Shown here: one piece after another, positions 32,384 through 44,565 of the stretch
Numbering within the stretch: the stretch's first letter is position 1
Layout: each line of letters opens with the position of its first letter
Source of the DNA: Aralia elata
Taxonomy: Eukaryota; Streptophyta; Magnoliopsida; Apiales; Araliaceae
NCBI GenBank assembly: GCA_034770075.1
Contig: CM068382.1
Location: forward strand, 5,984,001-6,048,000
Direction of reading: 5' to 3'
Length of the DNA: 64,000 nucleotides
Translations under genes and position numbers: made by a program
Notes under the pieces: model-generated
Told to the model about the DNA's origin: nothing
Database searches by the model: none
Seen by the model: the letters and a program-made list of their open reading frames with translations, nothing else

Positions 32384-35300
32384 TAAGATTAGTTTGTTTG
32401 AATCCCGTGAACAAGATATATATGAGACCAAAGATACTGAATAGGTTGAAAATATCTAAACAGCCCCTACATATGGTTTTATTTTCTTCTAATATAATCT
32501 AATTAATGACTTATTTCAAATATTTATGAAAATTCAGATTATTTAATTTCCTTATCAATGTCTGTCAATTGTCAAATTGGAGTCTGTGACCCAAAATAGC
32601 TTGTCCATAGGTGACATGACATGGTCAATTGAGCACTTATTATTTGCTAAAGTCCAAAGAAACCAGCTGTCTTGATCCAAGGTGATTTTTCTAATATAGC
32701 ACAATAATTGCACAAGGTTCTTCCATTTATATTCTTAACTTAAATTTTTTTTTTTTTACAAAAGTAGGTCTTGTGTGTGTGTGTCTATATATATATAATA
32801 TATATATATATATATTTATACATTATTATAGAGCATATGATTAAAAAAGAAACATATGCAGCTGGCATATGATATAAAAATGAGCTACATTCATCCTGCT
32901 CTTCTCCCAACTAACTAAAGACAAGTTCAATCTACTTTTACAACCATTTTTCTGTTAAGCACCCTGAATTGCGGGTCTGCCTTACTATGTTGCTGTAATA
33001 ATTATTTTATCTAGTTTAAGTAGTTAACAAGAAATTAAATATACACACTCCTGATTTCATTACATACATTTGTTATTTTATATATTTCCTTTTTGTTTGT
33101 ACATATATAATTCACTTTCCCAAGTTTAAAGCGATCTTTTCACCTTTTAACTCTGTTGTTTTTACATCCCTAGAAAACCAAAATTTGTCATCCCCATGCT
33201 AAAATTTAATAACGACAAACGGTCGTTATTGTTTGATAAGATGATTTTTTAGACATTTTATTTTCAAAGTATTTTTTTAATCGATAAATCTAATTCACTG
33301 GAGTATATTGAAATTATTACGAATAACAAAAAAATTACAAGATAAATAATTAAAATGATAATAATTTTTTTAAATATAATAACGAATAATTAAAAAAAAT
33401 CAATAATAATAACAATTAGTTAACCAACACCAAATAAACTCCTAAGATTTCATCCTTTTAACATATACATGCATGTACACAGCATTTGAAAAGCATTCTA
33501 AAACGTCAACTAGTTTTACTATTACAAAATAACACTGTTTCTATCCATACATATATAATTTTATCCATTCGGACTGATTTTTCGGTTTGTTTATATGTCA
33601 TATATATTCTAGAGTATTCCTACCTATTCTGTACTAGAGGAATTAATTAAATTACCACAAAACTATCTTTAGTTATAAGTCATATGTTAATATATATCAA
33701 ACCATAGATTATATATGTCTCTAGTACTTGGAGCATCTTTTAGCTCGTGTGTGTGATTAATATCATTCTTAATTCTACTAATCTCAATAAGTTAAAATTA
33801 GTACGAAGCTTCGTAGCTCTTAGGTTTTAGGCACCGACCACAGCGAGGATATGCATGTACGCTACCTGAAGTTTAATTTATAAACTAACCACAATTGTTT
33901 ATTTTTTTATTTTTAATTTTCTATTGAACTCTCACGAGCAAATATTACATTAGGATTCGTAATTAAGATTGAATCGATCTAATAGGGACGAGAAAATATG
34001 CATTATTATCGAATAACGTGTGACAAAGTTTGTCTTAACACCGAAAGCCAAGGTGGAGGCTTGATTAATTTAATTAGTTGTGTTAGATGATATGAATATT
34101 CGTTAGTACGTATTAGTATTAATCAATAACTCCATTTTTAAAGCTTCAAAGCTTCTACCGTACCCCTATTATTTTTGTACTTGTTCTACTACACTTTAAG
34201 CTTAGTAATTATTTTATTTGATATGTGCTTTAAAGGGCTGTGAATTCAGTGTATTTGGGTTTGATTCTTGTAATAATTTAATTATACAAGAATCCATATA
34301 AGTTAAATTAAGTACCTTCTCTGGATGTGTGAAATTTGGATATATATGCTAAATCTGTGAACCAATTTTTAAGGTTTCTTAAATTAGAGTTGGTGTATAT
34401 ATACTTGCCTAAAAGTATGTGTAAATAATTTAGTTGGAACCATAACCTAATCTTCATCTGATCGTGGCAATCCAATTTATGTTGTTTAATAGTGTGTTTA
34501 AACATTCTTGGTAATGGTTCATTTGGTAGGAGGAGAAATTGGAATCTAGGCGGAAAAGAAGGGAATGATTAATTAATTTTTATTTTATTTTAAATTTTGT
34601 GGATCGAAGAGGAAAAAAAGAGAGACGCAGATGGAAAAGAATCCTATAAATGTAGTAGCTAGCTAGGGATTTTCATTTCAGCATTCTTGCATGCATGATC
34701 TTATTTAATTCACCACACATGTATAAAGAGGAAAGAAGTTTAATATTGATGTGTAGCTTGCATGGGATAATATATAGACTCTCTATCCTAATATATACTA
34801 CATGTTAGGTTACATAGTCTAAACACAGGTGGGCCCGACAATTAATTTAAGCGGACCCAACATTTAATCTGTGTTTAGAGATCAAAACGCAACAGTTAAC
34901 AATCATCATATTGCGTTTTTAACTCAAATCGAGCACCAAAATGCAACAATTAGACCAAATTATCTTTACTTTTGAAAAGTCGGCCGAATTATGCTATACT
35001 ATTAACTCTTTAGAAAATTCAACTTGGAGTGATCTCTTTCCAGAACTAAAAGTAGAAATAGAAAATTGAATTGATCCCTCTTTAAAATTATATTTAAGAC
35101 TTAAAACTTAAATTAATCTCTTTAGAAATTTAATTAAACATTTTTAATTAGACTTACCAAAATTATAAGAGAGATGTGTGAGAGCGTATTTTCGGAATCG
35201 CACGAACAGAACTCGCCGGAATTTGAATCGCAGAGTGAGAGGAAGAGGATAAATCGTGAGCGACTTATTTATTTATTTTTAATTCTTTTACTTTACTAAC

Positions 35301-36703
35301 TCTCTTTTTTCCCTTTTATTAGAAACAATTTAACTAACACTCGACACATGGCTATAGACTATACACACGTCATACGTAAACCATCAACTGTCCCATTATT
35401 TTGTCACCACATAGACCCACTTTTGCATATATATTATTCTAATCACATTTAAATTATATATGCAAAAGTGGTTAATTATGTGAATTGGTTTGGTGGTTAA
35501 TTAGTGGACTATATCTTATGGGCAATTATGTTAAAGTGTAAATTGCAAATTATATGTGAATTGGTTTGGTGGTGCAAATTTTAGAAAAATAAAGTCAATT
35601 ATTATTATGACTAAATTAGTTATATTAATAAATTAATTATAATTATTATAATAATATAATAATGAAATATCAATTGAAAATGATATTACATATAATATTA
35701 ATTTTATTTTCATAAATAATTTTTTTATGATTAAATAATTAATTTATTATCATATATTTATAGATATAACAAATCATGTCTTTTTTGATCATTTTGTACC
35801 ATTTTAACCACAATTGTTCTAATTTTAGCCGAACAAGAATTATAATTTTAACAAAATAAGTTGATGGTAAAGAAACAAAATCATAATTTTTTAAATACTG
35901 CTATCGCTGTAAACGCAGTTTCTATTGCGTTTACAAATTGCGGTTATCGTTACAATCGCTGTCACCGTTACATAAACGAATAAACTTATATTATATTTTC
36001 TTTGTACGTACTATCATATATATGCCATGTAAATGCATGAGTTTGTGGACTAGTTCAGTTGAACTTTAGGTTGCCCAAGCTTGGCGTTTTGAGGAAATAA
36101 CTTAAATTATAGCTCAAGCTTGGGTTCATTTATCATATATTCTCACCATTTTAAAATATATGATCATTCTTAACTTCTAAAAATGAATTAATTTGGAGTA
36201 TTTTTGAATTTTTAATTGAAATAAATGTATTTAATTTTTGATTATATAATTATGAAAATATTTGAAAACTATAAAAAATATTAATAATTATAAGAAATAT
36301 TACTTTTAAAATTTAAACGAAACATACTAATTTTGAATTAAAAAATACCTTACATTTGACTTTAAAATTTTAAAATTAATCTTAATTATATTTTGGTACG
36401 GAAGGAATATGATATAACCGATATATATATATCAATGAATTCAAATAGGTGAAGTATTATTTGGTTATGATGAGCCGAATTTGTTACATTCACCTAATCA
36501 AAAACATACTCGATTTATTTAGAAACTACATACACATTTTAAAAAAGAGGATTAACTAGAAATGAAATATATAGTGGCGATATGACATTACTTAATATAT
36601 CTATAACATAAATAATAACTTATTATTATTTTTATTGCAAGACTAATATATACCTGTCTAATTGTTATTAGTTACTCAGGCTAATCCTTGCCTTAGTGAC
36701 TAA
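32384..36703. other. Intergenic, AT-rich
   Basis: No gene found. It holds a (GT)n/(TA)n tract at 32772-32816 and a small inverted repeat CTAAACACAG...CTGTGTTTAG (about 34829-34880). A TATA-like CCTATAAATG near 34643 has no gene behind it. Confidence 0.5.
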
Positions 36704-37338
36704 TGTGTTGTTTGATAAAATTAAATGAAAAGTTCTAAATTTATAAGAGAATCTGAATGAGTTGAATGAAATAGAAGCTCTGAATATAGAATGAAATAGT
36801 GTGTTTGATAACAATCTGTCTAAAACATCTGAATACGTGTATTTCACTATTTTAACCTTCTGAACTATTATGAACAAATTTATTATGTAATTATAAATAA
36901 ACAATGTTATCTAAAAAAATTAAATATAAATTTGTGAACAATCTTTGATGGAGTATACCATTAGTAATATAATTTTAAGAATAAACACTAAATTTTTTTA
37001 ATAACATTCTATCAATTTATAAAAGCAAAACAAAAGACTACAACAACATTCATTAAATTGTTTATTGACTAATTTGTTAAAGCAAAAAATCAAAAAATAA
37101 CTTGTACACATATAACAAAATTTGTTTACAATAGTAAAAAAAGATGGATATTAAATGTAATTTTTAATTATTTATGAGAGTAGATAAGTAAAAATATAAT
37201 TCCACAATTTTTTGGATAAATCGTTCAGACACTTTCAGACGCATTTAAAATTTAAAAATAATATTAAAATAAACGATCTAAATGACTTATTCGATCAAAT
37301 TCACTCATTCAAACCCATTGAGATGTAAAGAAACACCC
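36704..37338. mobile_element. Tourist-like MITE (PIF/Harbinger type)
   Basis: The left end TGTGTTGTTTGATAAAATT and the right end (reverse complement GGGTGTTTCTTTAC) are flanked by TAA (36701-36703 and 37339-37341). Inside, CTGAATGAGTTGAATG-like motifs mirror CACTCATTCAAACCCATTG. The same end family bounds the elements at 39223 and 43171. Confidence 0.6.
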
Positions 37339-38588
37339 TAAATCTCATAAAGTTTGCTCAATCAATTGCAAGTCGGCACGTGTACGAGCGAAAACTAATA
37401 CACAGACACAAGTGAACGTGGCTAAACTAACTCTATGCATGCATGGGGCATGCAAAAACAAAAACTGGTGAAATGTCAAGCTCCAAGTTCTTAAAAGACC
37501 TTAAATACCTAACCTTAATCATTTTGAATTGTCTCAATCTTTTAGCTATTTTGTATATTTATACCCTCAAGATCTTGGTCTAAGTCCCCACTTTCGATCA
37601 CCACCAAATGGCTCATACTCATTTGGACCCCCTAAAAGGATTCTCCCTTTAATTAATTAGTTCTTTTGTTCTTGAAAAATCAATGCTTAATACTAGATCT
37701 TTTGTAGAAAAAGATTAAATCAAATTATTGATAAATCATTTATAGAGAGATATAACAGCATAAGGAGGAGCAAAAAGGCCAAATTATTCATAAATAATCA
37801 AGGTTGGAAAGTGCATGGTTATGGGAACTCCACGAAGTCCTCTTTGACGCCCTGACTTGTATCTTTTCATTGGCTTTTTCTTTTTAAGCAATAATTAAAC
37901 TTTACAAATTATAATTTAGACTATAATATACAAATTGAGTCACTATTTTTTGACGCATTTTGACAATATGGCCCCTCAATTTTTGTAATTATGGCAACTT
38001 TATTTTTCAAATATGTTTAATTGTTCAAAGTAAACTCAAGTTACTAGTATAATTTTACCATCTCAAGTTACTATAATAAATTTGTGTTAATTATTATATA
38101 TTTTAAACATATAATTAAAATATTCAATAATTTCTACAAAAAAGTCACAGACACAAAATTTACTAATATTAAGAATGTGTTTTTATTTCACGCATGATAA
38201 TAAAATTATGATGGCATGATAAGTTATTATTTTAGTGTAGGAGTGGCATAATAATGAAAGTATAATTACAAAATTAAAGATATTGAATCATTTTATACTA
38301 CAATCAATAAAATAAAACTGTTTGTGGACCAAAAATTCATCAAATAAGATTTTTTTTCGTGCAACAGATGGAGTATAATTAACATATAAATATACATTAA
38401 TTGGCTAAAATATTTGCATAAATTAATACTTAAGAAAAAAAAAGGACTTATCTTTGTAGGACCGATTGAGGGAGCATAAAACAGTCATGCAACTTACTTC
38501 AATTCAACTCGTGAAAACTTTGTCCAGTATCTTGAAGATTTTCTGCAAAATCTTTTTGCAGAATTTTAAGGCGAAAAATATTGGGTAG

Positions 38589-38591
<3 letters not shown>

Positions 38592-38662
<71 letters not shown>
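38592..38662. repeat. (TA)n microsatellite, about 71 bp uninterrupted
   Basis: The longest pure dinucleotide run in the window, about 35 units. Confidence 0.95.
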
Positions 38663-38664
<2 letters not shown>

Positions 38665-39084
38665 GCATGGTTATGCATGTACAGAACCAAACTTGAGCTT
38701 CCAAGGGCTCAATTATATATGTTATTGTATCTATCTGTCAATATATTTCTTATTGGTTTACCTCTTGTTTCCGAACATTGAACAGGATTATATCAGATTT
38801 GTTTTCACCAAAAAATAATTAAATTAAATCTTGCCCACGGGTGTATTTCAGTACCATGATTCTAGCTACCAAAATATATGTGAACAGGGCCTATAAACCC
38901 TCTTTCCAAGAAAAATTAATCGGCTCTTCAGATCTTAAGAGGAGTTGTTTATAAGATTGAGTTCAACAACTTCTTTCCCATTATTTAGTTAGGAATAATT
39001 TTTTGCCCTACAACTTGAAAATGAAAAAGAAAAAGAAAAAGAAAAGAAAGTGCGCAAATTATTTGTATTGGTAAAAAATAGCGG

Positions 39085-39088
<4 letters not shown>

Positions 39089-39147
<59 letters not shown>
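39089..39147. repeat. (AT)n(GT)n compound microsatellite
   Basis: About fourteen AT units followed directly by about fifteen GT units. Confidence 0.95.
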
Positions 39148-39149
<2 letters not shown>

Positions 39150-39222
39150 GATATAAATTCAAAAATAAAAATAGAAACTTCGGATATAAATCCGAAGTTC
39201 TGTGCTTTTCTAGCCCAATTAA

Positions 39223-39626
39223 GGTGCTGTTTGTTTACATCTGATTGTCTCTTAATGGACTGCCTCTTATTCGCTACGAGTCATGATGCTGTTTGTTTTG
39301 TTACCTGTGAATGCCTCTTAATCGGTAATACAGAAAATAAAATCTTAATAATTAAGAGGTACCTCTTCATGAAATTTTTTTGATAATTTTTTTTATATAA
39401 ATATATTCAACAATATTATTCACTCATTTTTATTAAATTGAATATTTAAAATTATTAAATAATATTTTACCCTTTAAAATGGTAAAATAGTGTCATTAAG
39501 AGACAACTTACTTTTTAGTAATCAAATAATTTTTTTGATTCATATCTCATAACCATTCAGATGATCTAATTTATTAAGACATCATAATCATTCAGATCTT
39601 AATTATCATTTTTATCAAACACAACC
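39223..39626. mobile_element. Tourist-like MITE (PIF/Harbinger type)
   Basis: Ends GGTGCTGTTTGTTTAC and (reverse complement of the right end) GGTTGTGTTTGATA are flanked by TAA on both sides (39220-39222, 39627-39629). Length 404 bp. No transposase. Confidence 0.7.
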
Positions 39627-39629
39627 TAA

Positions 39630-40326
39630 GACTTATTACTATGTCTAAGCAAGCAGTCAAATGGACCTTAAGTTTGAAAAGTCTTATATTCCGACTAAAA
39701 TTTTTATTTTTATTTCGAGTAGAACATCAATAAATTATTTATGTATACGTATTAATTCATGTCATGTTATTAGATTTGCTAATAGGTGAATCCGTGTACG
39801 GCGCGGGCTTCTTTGAATATTACTATGTAAAATTTATTTAAATATTATAAATGTAAATTTTTAAATATGTGTAATATATAATCTTTCTGTTCTTTTTTAT
39901 TTATCGTTTTAGAAGGTAAAATTTATTTTTATTTTTATTTGTCATTTGTAGATTTTAATGAATCATAATGACTTAATTCTTATATTATCCCTACATTAAA
40001 TATTAATCTTTTTTTCAATGGATTTTAGTTTTTTGATTTTATAATTACTTTGGTCAATTAGACAAAACACTAATTGCATTTTTTTAATTTTTGTGTTTTT
40101 TCTTAAAGCATCAATTAAAAAGAAATGGAGGGACTATATTGTTAATTAATCCATTCATGCACTGACCACGAATTTTATGAACAATATAAAGGATCTCACC
40201 ATTTATTAATGTATCTAGACATTATTAAAATTAAGTAAAGTAGAGAAACATTGTGTATATTTTTTGCTAAAATTCATAAATCATCTTTAACTGTACAATA
40301 ACCGTAAACTCTTAAACATGTGTAAT

Positions 40327-40377
<51 letters not shown>

Positions 40378-41056
40378 ATGAACAATATGAAGGGACTCAT
40401 CATATATTAATGTATCTGGATATTATTAGAATTAAATATAATTGGAGAACATTGTGAATGTTTTTTTGTTAAAATTCATAAACCATCTTTAATTGCATAA
40501 CTTTTATCCAAAGTTTGTAATCCCAAACATAATTAAGTTGCGATTTGTAGTATTTGAAATAATATCCGATTGAATACATACACGTACTAACGGAGTCAAT
40601 ACAATGACAACCGAGTGCATTCACCAATTAATAAAACTAATGAATTAGATGTTCCATAAAAACTAATTAAAAACGAAATATAAAATGCCTAATTGAGTCA
40701 ATCCACTAAGTTTTAAAATTAAAATTGAATCATCAGGTCGTACTTATGGATCGATGAATTGACTCGCAATGAGAATTAACATATTTAATGTCTCAATATA
40801 TTGCACTCATCTTTTGTTTAAATGAACTCAAGTTTTGGGTCATCAACCCAAACAAACAGCCCTAAATTATAAGCACTATTAATATACAATATGAAGCCCA
40901 AGTCCAAATTACCTTAACCCATTTACAACCATGTTTCCGTTGATAATTAAAAGGATTCTTTACATAAGTATACAATAATTAGTAAAAAATTATAAGAATA
41001 GTGCACTAACAAAATAATTACACGCACTAACAAAATAATTACAAAAAGAGTGTAAC
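39630..41056. other. Intergenic with a ~200-bp-spaced duplication
   Basis: A segment beginning TGAACAATAT (40177-40306) recurs at 40378-40502 with about 80-85% identity, separated by an (AC)n(AT)n tract (40326-40377). At 39785-39815 the minus strand reads GCCCGCGCCGTACACGG then CCTATTAG, possibly a decayed Helitron 3' end. No gene seen. Confidence 0.5.
40326..40377. repeat. (AC)n(AT)n compound microsatellite
   Basis: About nine AC units followed by AT units with one GT interruption. Confidence 0.9.
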
Positions 41057-41307
41057 AAGAATAAACCCATTAAATTATTATCCCTTAAATCAAGGAGAAC
41101 TATAACCACCCTATTTACTCCTCTCTATTTAATGGCACCTTCCCCCACCGCCTCCTCCCGCCTCCCTCCTCACTCCTCCCTCCCCCTCTTCCGAAGCCAC
41201 CACCCCAACCACTGCGACACTTAGTGTGTTTGTTACTGTCGTATAAGTATTTGGTTACTTAGGTTTAAATTAATGAGTTGAAATGGATTTGGGTGTGTTT
41301 CAGATTT

Positions 41308-41606
41308 ATGGTTACTAATTAGATTAATTTTGGTTACTGTATAATGTTGAGTTGGTAACCATTCATAATATTGGTTACCTTGGTATAAAGGTTTAATTAC
41401 CTTGGTATGAATGTTTGGTTATCTTGCTATGAATGTTTGGTTACATAACTATGAATGTTTGGTTACCAACTGCAATATAAAAAAATTATGGTTACTAATT
41501 AGATTAATTTTGATTATTGTATAATGTTGAGTTGGTAACCATTCATAATATTGGTTATCTTGGTATAAAAATTTAATTACCTTAGTATAAATGTTTGGTT
41601 ACCTTG
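41308..41606. repeat. 180-bp direct duplication with embedded 22-bp triplication
   Basis: The segment starting ATGGTTACTAATTAGATT occurs at 41308 and 41488 with few differences over about 118 bp. Between the copies the unit ATGAATGTTTGGTTA plus seven bases repeats three times (41407-41470). GGTTAC/GTAACC motifs recur throughout. Confidence 0.8.
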
Positions 41607-41745
41607 CGGCGGGAGGGAGGGAGGCGAAGGGAGGGGGCGAGAGGGTGGGAGGTGGCGGGGGGCCGAGGGAGGCGGAGGGGCGGGGGGCAGGGGGCAGCGG
41701 GGAGAGGTGGTGGGGCGGTGGGAGGGAGAGAGGGGGAAAGAGAAT
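41607..41745 (+). repeat. G-rich polypurine block with G-quadruplex potential
   Basis: About 140 bp that is almost entirely G and A on the plus strand, with many runs of three or more G. It stands in very AT-rich surroundings, facing a C/T-rich stretch (41140-41205) on the same strand. The glycine/arginine-rich open frame here is a composition artefact. Confidence 0.8.
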
Positions 41746-41955
41746 GGGTATTTTATTTTTTTAAAAAAATTGATATGGAAACTAAATTAAAGGGATAGAA
41801 TGGAGGAGAGAGAAAGTGATATTATCCCCTAAATTAAGGAGGGAGGGAGGGGAGAGAGAGAATGAGTTTTTTTTTTAAAAAAAAACTGATATGAAAACTA
41901 AATTAAATGGATAGAATGGAGGAGAGAGAAAGTGATATTATCCCCTAAATTAAAA
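41746..41955. repeat. About 105-bp tandem duplication
   Basis: The unit containing TTGATATGGAAACTAAATTA, GATAGAATGGAGGAGAGAG and TGATATTATCCCCTAAATTA occurs twice back to back, separated by GGAGGGAGGGAGG. The two copies are nearly identical. Confidence 0.8.
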
Positions 41956-43170
41956 AATCCTAATTGCACTAATATTGTAAATAAATATGGAAAATCGTAT
42001 TATTTTTATAATTATTTTATCTATGCACCATTATTGTAATTATTTCTAAAAATGTACTACTAAATGTAAATGTCCCTGATTAGGACCGTGAGCCACACAC
42101 GTATTTGAGCGAACTCTCCATAAACATTACAGTCCCTCGTCCAAGGTTACTCATCATTTTTTTTTTATTTGTCCAAATGTATTTGCCTTCTTTTCACTTC
42201 AATACTGTTTTTAATTTGACTTTATTTTTTCAATATTACCCTCATTTAACTTTATAATTTTTTTTAATTGAAAACTATATGACAAACATTGGAAAACATA
42301 ACACTATTAACTTTGACATTAGAAACACAATCACTTTTTTTTTCCCTTTCTCCTCTATTTTATTATTTTAAAAAAAATTAGGAGATTAATTAAAATAAAA
42401 ATATGATAATAGAGTAGTTAAGATGGACAATTAATTTGAAAATAATTTTTTTAATAGATGTATATTTTTAAAATAAGACAAGTAAAATTGAACGAATCGG
42501 GGGATTAGTATATTACTACTAAATGGCTCCCCTTATTGCAAATTATAAATATACTTTGAGTCTCTCTACCACGAAAAAGAAAAACAAAAAAACAAACTAA
42601 ATTTGAGGCACCTATATCGCTCCCAATTAAGCTACATGTGTTTACTCAGTTTAATCAAAGCATAGTCTGTAACGAGCTACAAAATGATTGTGTTTCTTCT
42701 CTTTTTTTTTTTTTTTATCTTTTTTATGGGAGGATCCTCTCTCTCCTGTCCAAGATATATAAGAGCTAGGGCTAGGAGGTGTGGCCAGCAGTTGCATCAA
42801 CCCCCACCTCCTCCTTCCATTTTCTGCCAGGTAGTTGGGTAGAGAAAGAGATTGAGATGAAATCTCATATATCTCTTAATCTTTATCTTATCTTAGTTAA
42901 GTAGTTTTTCATATGAAATTATTGACTTAAAAATATAGTAATATAAATAAAATAAAATTATTTCAAGCGCGGACCAAATCGGAAGCGCCCCTTCTTTAAA
43001 AAGAGAAGAGAATGGGTCAAAAACTTTTACCAAAGCATCCCTTCTTTAAAAAGAGAATAGAATGGGTCAAGAACTTTTTCAATAATTAAGAAAATGTTCA
43101 ACCAAACCCTTACTCGTCAAAGTGAAATGAATATTTTCTTCTCTAGTTGAGAAGGAACTTATACGGGTTA
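41956..43170. other. Intergenic; orphan promoter-like sequence and a small tandem repeat
   Basis: A TATA-like CAAGATATATAAGAGC (about 42752-42767) is followed by a GC-richer leader-like stretch and a possible donor CCAG|GTAGTTGGG (about 42830), but no coding exon follows. A 51-bp unit starting CCCTTCTTTAAAAAGAGA occurs at 42988 and 43039. Confidence 0.4.
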
Positions 43171-43500
43171 GGGTATTTGATAAAAACTGAATGAATCTAA
43201 ATGAGCTGAATCTGAATGAAAAAAGCTGTTTGATAATTGACATGTTTAAAACATTTGAATGACAGAATTTTATTATTTTACCCCTCTGAAAAAATTTAAA
43301 ATTGTTGTAAATTTATTTAATATTACTTAATATAATAGTTAAAAAAAAATTTATTTTTTAATTTTTTAATTTTTTTTGTACTCATTCAGCTAAAAAAATC
43401 TGACTTAGTCATTCAGCTCAATCATCTGACCGATTCAGCCATTCAGACCAAAACAAACCCACTTACCGATTCAATCATTCAGCTCTAAACAAACACTCCC
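43171..43500. mobile_element. Tourist-like MITE (PIF/Harbinger type)
   Basis: The left end GGGTATTTGATAAAAACTGA and the right end (reverse complement GGGAGTGTTTGTTTAGAGC) are flanked by the 3-bp duplication TTA (43168-43170, 43501-43503). Length 330 bp; both halves repeat CTGAATGA/TCATTCAG motifs. Confidence 0.78.
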
Positions 43501-43503
43501 TTA

Positions 43504-44557
43504 GAGTAAGTAAATAACCCTATGCAGCCCACTAAATAAAGAGTAAGGAAGGATACTACGGAGTTCTTTTTCAAATAACTTGTTGACAAAATAAAATGTG
43601 CACTCGACCAATTTAAAACATCGTTTAATGTAGTTAAAATAATTGAATTTTAGGTTGTTCGATCAAGTAAAGTCAACGAGTTAACTTTGACTTTTAAAAG
43701 TAAATGAATTGACTTTGACTTTTAAAAATCAACTTTTACATCACATCGTGTCTATAGTCAATTCCTATCAATTTAATATCTCAAACACAATGATAAGATT
43801 CGTGTTGTCATATTCCACTATTAACTTATATGACTTTTAATTCTACAAGGGCGTTCTAATTATTTCACACAAAAATGTCAGCTCACCTTATCTAGCTAGT
43901 TTCACTATTCCACAAACATCATAATGTATATTTCATTAAATAAAAGCTTGATTTGTCAAATTTATGATAATTGACTCTATGGTAAATAAAAATCCTAGTT
44001 ATTAGTTCAACTTAAGAGTTTCTCGAACAACGATCTTAAATTCGTTTTAATTTTAATTGTTTTCAATCATTTTAATATATTTTAGACATCCTTTTGAAGG
44101 ATGGAAATAGTAATCTAATAGACGGAAAATGTTTCATTTTCATGCAATCGACTCTATGATAAATCAAAGGTCAATAATTTGCTTCATGAGTGGATAAACA
44201 AATTCAACCTTTTGCACTATATATACTATTTGCTCTTTTTGCTTTTTGACCCTAACCTAATGAAGGCATATATTTGCATGCGTGAAGATAGAGGTAAAAG
44301 CTGCAAAATGCAAGAACTAAGTTGGTGGTTTAGTGAAATAACTTCTAATTAGTGCAATAGAATATAAGAATTGCCAGTTGAATTGTATTCAGTTTAATAA
44401 TTGAATTAAAGTAATAATCTGTTTTATGAGTAGAGATACAAGTCAATTTCTTTGCAACTTTTATACTCTTTACTTTGCAATTTTTGTTTTCCTTATTTTT
44501 TCTAACAAAGTTCCACCTTTGTATTCAAATCAGAATGCTAAGGTGCCTACTCGAATA
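43504..44557. other. Intergenic, AT-rich, nothing recognised
   Basis: No repeats or genes stand out. Confidence 0.45.
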
Positions 44558-44565
44558 TATGCAAC

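Larger units (their letters stand above)
37342..39222. other. Intergenic, AT-rich
   Basis: No gene recognised. It holds the two long microsatellites listed separately (38592-38662 and 39089-39147). Dipeptide-repeat open frames across them are artefacts. Confidence 0.5.

Noticed and set aside
38499..38704. Minus-strand frames rich in YIYIYI
   Set aside because: Translations of the (TA)n tract at 38592-38662.
39050..39383. Frames with YIYIYI and CVCVCV repeats
   Set aside because: These are translations of the (AT)n(GT)n microsatellite.
41595..41798. Gly/Arg-rich 67-codon frame
   Set aside because: A by-product of the G-rich polypurine block; no start context, homology or splice logic.
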